From Devosia sp. Root413D1 (GTDB taxonomy: Bacteria > Pseudomonadota > Alphaproteobacteria > Rhizobiales > Devosiaceae), in NCBI RefSeq assembly GCF_001425235.1, contig NZ_LMEA01000014.1, forward strand, positions 1 to 56,753: a DNA stretch of 56,753 bases, written 5' to 3'. Shown in pieces: positions 25,248 through 31,656 of the stretch. Made by a program: the position numbers and the translations under genes. The notes under the pieces are model-generated. The model ran no database searches, had not been told where the DNA came from, and was given only the letters and a program-made list of their open reading frames with translations. Numbering within the stretch: position 1 is the first letter of the stretch; every line of letters starts with the position of its first letter.

Positions 25248-25276
25248 GACTATCACAAGAGAACGTAGACTATCAC
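25248..25276. promoter_or_regulatory. Direct repeats GACTATCAC in the IclR/DoeB-like divergent promoter
   Basis: GACTATCAC occurs at 25248-25256 and again at 25268-25276, exactly 20 bp apart, about two helical turns, so a dimer or tetramer could bind one face. The pair lies between the IclR start (25166) and the DoeB-like start (25341). TATCGC/GTGATA at 18831-18844 before operon C uses the same half-site in inverted orientation. I read these as binding sites for the divergent IclR protein. Confidence 0.5.
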
Positions 25277-25340
25277 CTGTAAAATTTGTCCAGGCTTTAG
25301 GGGCCGTGGGCAACCCCGACATCACGACCAAGAGCAGAAC

Positions 25341-26363
25341 ATGGACCGCAACATTTCACAGAAGCTGGCCACCGCGACGGTGGACTTCGACAAGCCGGGC
25401 AAGCAGGTCGGGTTTTTCCACATCCCGCTGTCGGTGCATGACGATGCCTGGGGCGTGGTGCCGGTGCCGGTGGCGGTGATCAAGAACGGGGTGGGCCCGA
25501 CAGTGATCCTCGAAGGCGGCAACCATGGCGACGAATATGAGGGCCCGATCACGCTGGGCGAACTGATCCGCGAGCTCGACCCGGCCGATGTCCAGGGCCG
25601 GCTGATCTTCATTCCGGCGATCAACCTGCCGGCCGTGAACGCGGCGCGGCGCACTTCGCCGATCGACGAAATCAACATGAACCGTACCTTCCCGGGCGAC
25701 CCGCTCGGCACCACGACGCGGCAGATCGCGGCCTATGTGAACGACGTGATCTTCCCGATGGGCGATGCGTTCATCGACCTCCATTCGGGCGGCTCTTCGC
25801 TCGATATCATCCCGAGCTCGGTGATCGAGCCGGGCGCGACGCCCGAGCAGCATGCGGCCAACGTCGCGGCGGCCAAGGCGTTCGGCACCGAAATCGCTGT
25901 GGTGATCGACAATCGTGGCGACCCGCGCACTGCCACCGCTTCGGCGGCGCTGCAGGGGATGACGGTGATCGGCACCGAGATGGCCGGCGGCGGCACGGTG
26001 TCGGTCGATGCCCTGGCGCTCTGCCGGCGCGGCGTGCGCAACGTCTTGGCGCATCTGGGCGTACTGCCGGCGAGGATGGCGAGCCCGGTGGCGGCCGAGC
26101 CGAAACTCTATGATCTCGGCCCCAGGGCGCATGTGATCGCCGAGGATGACGGGGTGTATGAGCCGCTGCATAAGCTCGGCACCGCGGTGGAGGCGGGGCA
26201 GTTGGCCGGCCGCATCCATTTCCTCGCCAATCCGGGGCGCACGCCGGTTGAACTGCACTACCGGGCCAGCGGCATCCTTTATGGCCGCCGCCAGCCGGGC
26301 CGGGTGCGGCCGGGCAATTGCTGCTTCGTCGTTGCTTCCCCGTACACGGCGCCAGCAGCATGA
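25341..26363 (+). CDS. Succinylglutamate desuccinylase/aspartoacylase family deacylase, DoeB-like
   Basis: 340 residues. Zinc-binding motif GGNHGDEYEG with His62 and Glu65, and the third ligand His148 in FIDLHSGG. NMNRTFPG (113-119) supplies the substrate Asn/Arg. The N-terminal GFFHIPLSVHDDAWGVVPVPVAVIKNG closely follows the pattern of N2-acetyl-diaminobutyrate deacetylases (DoeB/EutE) of ectoine breakdown. It would release an acyl group from an N-acylated amino acid in the cytoplasm. The next gene overlaps by 4 bases. No other ectoine genes are nearby, so the natural substrate may be another N-acyl compound. Confidence 0.78.
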   Translation: MDRNISQKLATATVDFDKPGKQVGFFHIPLSVHDDAWGVVPVPVAVIKNGVGPTVILEGGNHGDEYEGPITLGELIRELDPADVQGRLIFIPAINLPAVNAARRTSPIDEINMNRTFPGDPLGTTTRQIAAYVNDVIFPMGDAFIDLHSGGSSLDIIPSSVIEPGATPEQHAANVAAAKAFGTEIAVVIDNRGDPRTATASAALQGMTVIGTEMAGGGTVSVDALALCRRGVRNVLAHLGVLPARMASPVAAEPKLYDLGPRAHVIAEDDGVYEPLHKLGTAVEAGQLAGRIHFLANPGRTPVELHYRASGILYGRRQPGRVRPGNCCFVVASPYTAPAA

Positions 26364-27298
26364 TCACGCTCGCCGATATCAACGCCGCTGCCACCCGCAT
26401 CGCGCCGCATGTGCGGCGCACCCCGACCATCGAGGTGCGGGCTTTGTCCGCGCCGCTCACGCCGGCAAAGCTGTCGCTGAAGCTTGAGAACCTGCAGGCC
26501 ACCGGCTCGTTCAAGGCGCGCGGCGCCACCAACAAGCTGTTGTCGCTGCCGCCGGAAGCCTTAGCGCGTGGCATCGTCACCGCCTCGGGCGGCAACCACG
26601 GGCTGGCCGTAGCCCGGGCGGCGAAGCTGGCCGGGGTGACGGCGACGATTTATGTGCCCGAGAACATCACGGCGGCGAAGGTCGAAAAGCTGAAGCGCTG
26701 GGGTGCGACGGTCGAGATCACGGGCGCGGTGTGGAACGAGACCAACCTCCACGCGCTCGCCTTCGCCGAAACCCATGGCGCGGCGTATTTCCACCCCTTC
26801 GCCGATGCGGCGGTGATGGCCGGGCAGGGGACGGCGGCGCTGGAACTGCTCGCCGATGTGCCCGATCTCGACGTGGTGCTGGTCGCCATCGGCGGCGGCG
26901 GGCTGGTCTCGGGCATGGGTGTCGCGATCAGGGCGCTGAAGCCATCAGTGAAAATCATCGGCATCGAGCCCACGGGTTCGCCGACGCTCAAGGCCTCGCT
27001 CGATGCGGGGCACGTGGTGCGGCTCAAGGAAGTAACGAGCCGCATCGCCACGATGAGCTGCGCCGAAACTGACCCCGCGGTGTTCGACGTGGTGCGGTCA
27101 GTGGTCGATGACGTGGTGCTGCTCAGCGACGAAGACATGCTGGAAGCCAGCCGCTGGCTGTGGTTCGAACTTGGCATTGCCGCGGATCTGAGCGGGGCAG
27201 CGGCAGTGGCGGCGCTGATGACCGGACGGGTGGCGTATGGGGCCGGGACGTCGGTGGGGGCGCTGGTGTGCGGGGCTGGGCCGGAGGGGATTGCTTAG
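26360..27298 (+). CDS. PLP-dependent threonine/serine dehydratase family enzyme, EutB-like
   Basis: 312 residues, fold type II. The PLP lysine is Lys52 in GSFKARGATNK, the phosphate-loop partner SGGNHG spans 76-81, and AIGGGGLVSG carries the glycine loop. It lacks the C-terminal ACT regulatory domain of biosynthetic threonine deaminase, so it is of the short catabolic kind. A threonine-dehydratase-like gene (eutB) accompanies the DoeB homologue in rhizobial ectoine clusters, which fits the 4-base overlap with the DoeB-like gene here. It would beta-eliminate a 3-hydroxy amino acid, releasing ammonia. Confidence 0.78.
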   Translation: MITLADINAAATRIAPHVRRTPTIEVRALSAPLTPAKLSLKLENLQATGSFKARGATNKLLSLPPEALARGIVTASGGNHGLAVARAAKLAGVTATIYVPENITAAKVEKLKRWGATVEITGAVWNETNLHALAFAETHGAAYFHPFADAAVMAGQGTAALELLADVPDLDVVLVAIGGGGLVSGMGVAIRALKPSVKIIGIEPTGSPTLKASLDAGHVVRLKEVTSRIATMSCAETDPAVFDVVRSVVDDVVLLSDEDMLEASRWLWFELGIAADLSGAAAVAALMTGRVAYGAGTSVGALVCGAGPEGIA

Positions 27299-27330
27299 CG
27301 GCTCGTCGCTGCTGCCGCTGGTGGCTGTGG

Positions 27331-27434
27331 ACCCCCACCCCTGTCCCCTCCCCGCAAGGGGGAGGGAGACCCTCACACCGGCATATCAGTCTGCGTCTCC
27401 CTCCCCCTTGCGGGGAGGGATCAAGGGTGGGGGG
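27331..27434. repeat. Palindromic element between convergent genes
   Basis: ACCCCCACCCCTGTCCCCTC at 27331 pairs with the CTTGCGGGGAGGGATCAAGGGTGGGGGG segment ending near 27434, both around GAGGGAGAC/GTCTCCCTC. It is close kin of 24091-24193 and 20020-20135. It lies between the 3' ends of the PLP enzyme and KbaZ genes. Confidence 0.7.
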
Positions 27435-27461
27435 CAGCCCGCACCGGCGGAAGTGTTGGGC

Positions 27462-28754
27462 TTATGTCGCGACCCCGATACACGCGAAATACGGCACCAG
27501 CGCCGTCTGCACCTCTGCGTAGATCAGCGCCCTGGCCCAATCGGGCGGCCGGCTTTCCAGCCGCTCGGCTCGCGCGATCACCTCCGGCGCGAAGTACTGC
27601 TCGAGCACCGGAGCTGGTGGCTTGTCTCCACCCAGTGCCGCCAGCAACTGCCCGACTGCTGCCGTCGCCTGTGGCTGGGCCCAGTAATAGCGGATGCGGT
27701 CGGCGTAGCTGAAATGGCGGAGCAGCTTCAGCGTCGCGGCGTCGCCGGCATAGTGCTTGGCCCAGTTCCTGGGGTTGTCCAGCATCAGTGCTTCCATCAC
27801 CGGGGCGATCGGTTGGCGCGTGGCATCGGGGGCCAGCCAGCCTGCGATGCCATCCAGCGCGTAAACGGCCTGGCGGTAGGCGAAGGTGAGGGCGGGGCCG
27901 ACCTTCAGCACGGCGAAGTGGCGCTGCGCCAAAGCCGGGAAGACGTCCGGATACTGGTAGTCGGTGGAGTGCGCCTCAAAGCTCAGCCCGTCATGGCCCT
28001 CGAGCACCGGCGACAGCAGGTCGGGCGACGTGGTGTCGAAGCGGTGGATGTGGTCGGGGGCGAACTCTAAGCCCGGCTGCACCACGAGGCCGACGGCGCG
28101 CTGCCAGGCACTGTGCTCGAGCCCGAGCGCGGCGAAGGCGTCGCGATGCGCTGCGATGGTGGCGCGGGCATTAGCCGGCTCGGTGGGGGCGATACCGATG
28201 GGGCCCTCTTCGGCGCGGGCGCCGCCGGGGGGCGGCACTTCGGTGCCGAACATGTAGCTCAGCGACGAGGGGGCGGTGGTCGCGGCTTCGCAGACCGCGG
28301 CGAGGTCGGCGGCGCGTGCCGCGCTCAGCGCATCGCCGACCGCGGCGGGCTCGCCGGCGCAGCCCTCGGAGCAATCGAGATGGATCTTTGTGAAGCCGGC
28401 TTTCACATAGGCGGCGACGAGATCGCGGGCATTGGCCATGGCGATGTCGGCGGGCTGGTCGCGCCAGGCCTGCGGGCCCAGGTGATCGCCGCCGAACAGC
28501 ACGCGGCTGGCGTCGACGCCGCTGCGCGCGGCGATCCCGCGGACGAAGCTGATGAAGTCCGGCGGCGTCATGCCGGTATAGCCGCCGAACTGGTTCACCT
28601 GGTTGCTGGTGGCTTCGATCAGCAGCGGCACGTCCCATTCATCGGCCAGCAGCAGCGAGGCGGCGAGCACATCCGGATGGGCGGAGCAGACCGAGGGCAA
28701 GGCCTCGCCCGAGCCCCTGCGGTTGCGGGCGATGAGATCGCGGAGTTCCCTCAT
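27462..28754 (-). CDS. kbaZ: KbaZ/GatZ family protein (tagatose-bisphosphate aldolase subunit or 4-epimerase)
   Basis: 430 residues covering the whole KbaZ/GatZ family. The hallmark stretch is LLIEATSNQVNQFGGYTGMT near 44-63, followed by GGDHLGPQAW and HLDCSEGC. Classical KbaZ/GatZ assists KbaY/GatY, the catalytic tagatose-1,6-bisphosphate aldolase, but no KbaY/GatY gene exists in the window. Some stand-alone thermophile relatives have been described as fructose-6-phosphate/tagatose-6-phosphate 4-epimerases (from memory). In this operon with an AgaS-like domain, either role fits. The ATG at 28754 overlaps the fusion gene stop; the frame running further upstream is a shadow of that gene. Confidence 0.82.
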   Translation of the reverse strand: MRELRDLIARNRRGSGEALPSVCSAHPDVLAASLLLADEWDVPLLIEATSNQVNQFGGYTGMTPPDFISFVRGIAARSGVDASRVLFGGDHLGPQAWRDQPADIAMANARDLVAAYVKAGFTKIHLDCSEGCAGEPAAVGDALSAARAADLAAVCEAATTAPSSLSYMFGTEVPPPGGARAEEGPIGIAPTEPANARATIAAHRDAFAALGLEHSAWQRAVGLVVQPGLEFAPDHIHRFDTTSPDLLSPVLEGHDGLSFEAHSTDYQYPDVFPALAQRHFAVLKVGPALTFAYRQAVYALDGIAGWLAPDATRQPIAPVMEALMLDNPRNWAKHYAGDAATLKLLRHFSYADRIRYYWAQPQATAAVGQLLAALGGDKPPAPVLEQYFAPEVIARAERLESRPPDWARALIYAEVQTALVPYFACIGVAT

Positions 28755-30796
28755 TTGCGAGCTCCCGCCACCAGCATGGCGGCGCCGCGGACGCCACTGG
28801 CATCGCCGAAGCGGGCCGTGGCGAAGGCCGGCTGGCGTACCCCTGGCAGCATTTTGGGCGCGAAGACCCGCGACAGTTCGATGACGAGGCCATCGATATT
28901 GGAGAGGCCGCCGCCGATCACCACGCAATCGGCGTCGATGGTGAGCTGGATGGTGTGGATCAGTTCGCCGAGGATATCGAACCAGATGTCGAGCACTTGG
29001 CGCATCGCTGCGTCGCCGGCGGCAGCGCGGGCGACGATGGCGGCGGAGTCGACCGTCTCGCCGGTGAGGTGTTTGGCGATGCGGCCCATGCCGGGGCCGG
29101 AGAGCAGCGTCTCGTAGCAGCCGGTGCGGCCACAACCGCAGGCGACGATCGGCAGGTTGTGCCGCTGCACCAGTTCGGCGGGGAGGCCGAAATGGCCGAC
29201 CTCACCGGGCAGGCCATTGTGGCCGACGACGAGCTTGCCATCGACCGTGACGCCACCGCCGACGCCGGTGCCGAGGATCAGGCCGAACACCGTGCGATAA
29301 CCCGCCCCGGCGCCGCCATTGGCTTCGGAGAGGGCAAAGCACTTGCAGTCGTTTTCGACTGGAATGGCGCGGCCGATGCGGGCCGAGAGGTCGGCGCTGA
29401 GGGTGTGGCCTGTGGCCGGGACGTTCGAAGTCATCGAGATGCCGGTGGCCGGATCGATCAACCCGGGAAGGCCGACGCCGAGCTGCACCTTGGTGCCGGC
29501 AGTCTGGTCGAGCCAGCCGACCGCGCCTTCAAGCGCCTGCAGCAGTTCGTCATAACTGCCCTTGGCGGTGGGGAAGCGCTGGCGCTCGATGACGTCCAGT
29601 TTGTTATCGAACAGCCGCGCCTCGATCTTGGTGCCGCCGACATCGAGGGCGCCGAACAGCTGCGGGCCAGTCGCGGGCAGCAGGTAAAGCTTTACTCCGG
29701 CGACGACCCGGGTGAGGTTGCCCGAGGCGAAGGGGTTGTCGACGGTCAGCCCGAGCTTGTGCGACCAGATCACCGACAAGAGCTGCGCCACCATGACGTA
29801 GAGCACCGACGACCAGGCATCGTTGCCGACCGACGGCACCGGAATGTCGGCTCCATCAGCGGGGTCGCCGAGCCGCAGCACCACATCGGCGCCGAACTGC
29901 GCCGCGACCTCGGTGGCGAGGTCGGTGTCGTAGCGGCGGGTGTGCGGGTCGGAGGAGAGCAGCACGAAGACCCGCGTCCGGCCATTGGTGATGGCCTTGG
30001 GGCCATGGCGGAAGCCGAGGGTCGAATCCCATGAAGTGGGGATCTGGCCGGCCGCCAGTTCCAGTACCTTCAGCGCACTCTCGCGCGACGAGCCGGTGAG
30101 CGGGCCCGAGCCGAGGAACACGGCACGTTCCGGCATGGGCAATGCGATCAGCCGCTCCAGCTGTCCTGATAGCAGCGCCTCGGCGCCGTCGGCCAGCCGG
30201 GCCATGAGCTCGGCAACCGGTGCCGGCGGGGCGGGGTCGAATACGGCGAGCGCCGTCAGCAGCATGGTGGTGTAGCTCGACGTCATGGCGAAGCCGCTGT
30301 CGTCGGTTTCGGGCGGGAGCACGATGTTGCGCAGCTCTCCCGGCCCGGCATTGTCGGTGCGGGCCAGCGCGCTATTGGCGTTGCAGGTAATGTGCAGGCG
30401 ATCGGCTTCCGGCGCGTGCGCAGCGAGCAGGTCGAGCGTGCCGATGGTCTCGGAACTGTTGCCGCTGCGGCCGAACGACACCACGAGGAGCTTTATGCCG
30501 GGCCTGAGGTAGTTGCGTGGTGCGGCAATCAGGTCGGTCGAGGGGATGGCGCGGAAGCGGATCGGGCCGGGCGCGGTGTTGAGGTAGCTCGCCAGCGTCT
30601 CGCCGACAAAGGCCGAGGTACCGGCGCCGCAGAACCACACCTCATCCGGCCGGCGCTCGGCGATCCAGGCCGTTACCTCCGCGGCGATGGTCGCGAGACG
30701 CGGGCCGAAGCTGCGCCAGATCGCCGGCTGGCGCTTGATCTCCCGGGTGGTGGCCCAACGGTCGAGGTCGGTGGCGGGAAATGCGGCGTTGGTCAT
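28751..30796 (-). CDS. Fusion of AgaS-like SIS deaminase/isomerase with ROK-family sugar kinase
   Basis: 681 residues. Residues about 1-375 form a two-SIS-domain AgaS-like sugar-phosphate isomerase/deaminase (SFGRSGNSSET at 107-117, GFRHGPKAI at 261-269). Residues about 382-681 form a complete ROK kinase: nucleotide loop DVGGTK (385-390), catalytic Asp483 in ENDCKC, and zinc motif GEVGH...CGCGRTGC with His535, Cys553, Cys555 and Cys560. The two activities expected for amino-galactose use, phosphorylation and deamination/isomerisation to tagatose-6-phosphate, are thus in one chain. No deacetylase is nearby, so galactosamine or another 6-phosphate is possible. The Shine-Dalgarno GGAAGG precedes the ATG at 30796. 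The normal arrangement is separate genes. Confidence 0.87.
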   Translation of the reverse strand: MTNAAFPATDLDRWATTREIKRQPAIWRSFGPRLATIAAEVTAWIAERRPDEVWFCGAGTSAFVGETLASYLNTAPGPIRFRAIPSTDLIAAPRNYLRPGIKLLVVSFGRSGNSSETIGTLDLLAAHAPEADRLHITCNANSALARTDNAGPGELRNIVLPPETDDSGFAMTSSYTTMLLTALAVFDPAPPAPVAELMARLADGAEALLSGQLERLIALPMPERAVFLGSGPLTGSSRESALKVLELAAGQIPTSWDSTLGFRHGPKAITNGRTRVFVLLSSDPHTRRYDTDLATEVAAQFGADVVLRLGDPADGADIPVPSVGNDAWSSVLYVMVAQLLSVIWSHKLGLTVDNPFASGNLTRVVAGVKLYLLPATGPQLFGALDVGGTKIEARLFDNKLDVIERQRFPTAKGSYDELLQALEGAVGWLDQTAGTKVQLGVGLPGLIDPATGISMTSNVPATGHTLSADLSARIGRAIPVENDCKCFALSEANGGAGAGYRTVFGLILGTGVGGGVTVDGKLVVGHNGLPGEVGHFGLPAELVQRHNLPIVACGCGRTGCYETLLSGPGMGRIAKHLTGETVDSAAIVARAAAGDAAMRQVLDIWFDILGELIHTIQLTIDADCVVIGGGLSNIDGLVIELSRVFAPKMLPGVRQPAFATARFGDASGVRGAAMLVAGARK

Positions 30797-31656
30797 CAGG
30801 TGCTTCCTTCCGGCTCGACCCGGTGAACGGCGACGCCATGCTGCTCGAGCAGGGCGGCGGTGTCATCGGCAAGGCCAGTGTCAGTGATCACGGCGTGGAT
30901 ACGGTCGGGTTCGCAGATCCGGTGCAGGGCCGGAGCGCGGAATTTGGTGGAATCGGCAAGGACGATCACCCGCTGGCTTACCGCCACCATGGCGGCGTTC
31001 TGGTGCGCTTCGGCCTCGTTGAAGGTCGAAAGCCCCAGTACCGGGTCGATGGCGTCGGCGCCCAGATAGATGGTGTCGAAGCGCATGCCGCCGAGTGTGC
31101 TCTCGACCATGCGGCCGGACAGCGAGTTGGATTCGAAGCGCACCGTCCCACCCGGCAGCATGACGGTATGCTGGCTGGCGCCGCGGAACGCCTCGGCGAT
31201 GTTGAGGCCGGTGGTCATGATCACCAGCGGGTTGGCGGCCCTGAGGTTCTCGGCAAAGAGCTGGGTGGTCGAGCCGGAATCGATGATGATCGAGCGGTCG
31301 TCGCCGACCAGCGACAGGGCGAAGCGGGCAATGGCGCGCTTGGCGGCAAGGTTCACCACGGCCTTGTCACTGACGCCGGGGTCGATGAACGCCCCTTGCG
31401 CTTCGCGGGCCAGCGACATGGCCAGCGCGATGCGGAAATCCGGCAGACCCTTGAAGCCGAACTGGCGGCAGAAGCGCAGCACGGTGGGCTCGCTCACGGC
31501 GGCGGCGCGAGCGATCTCCTGCAGCGGCTCGCGGATGAAGGCCTCGGGCGACGCGAGCAGGTACCCGCCCACCAGCTGGAACGCCTTGTTGTAGCCGCCG
31601 AGCCCCAGCGAGATCGACTGGATCAACGTCGGGGCCGTGGGCTCCAGTGCCGCCAT
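30796..31656 (-). CDS. Hybrid regulator: RpiR-type HTH with DeoR-type sugar-phosphate sensor
   Basis: 286 residues. The N-terminal ~85 residues carry an RpiR helix-turn-helix (LQEIARAAAVSEPTVLRFCRQFGFKG, about 45-70). Residues ~95-275 are a DeoR C-terminal domain rather than the SIS domain expected in RpiR proteins: IIDSGSTT (124-131), GLSTFNEAEAHQNAAM and ADSTKF (235-239) are DeoR hallmarks. It would sense a phosphorylated sugar of the pathway. It overlaps both neighbours by one base (TAATG, TGATG). A palindrome of RpiR flavour lies before the operon at 33701-33735. Confidence 0.85.
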   Translation of the reverse strand: MAALEPTAPTLIQSISLGLGGYNKAFQLVGGYLLASPEAFIREPLQEIARAAAVSEPTVLRFCRQFGFKGLPDFRIALAMSLAREAQGAFIDPGVSDKAVVNLAAKRAIARFALSLVGDDRSIIIDSGSTTQLFAENLRAANPLVIMTTGLNIAEAFRGASQHTVMLPGGTVRFESNSLSGRMVESTLGGMRFDTIYLGADAIDPVLGLSTFNEAEAHQNAAMVAVSQRVIVLADSTKFRAPALHRICEPDRIHAVITDTGLADDTAALLEQHGVAVHRVEPEGST

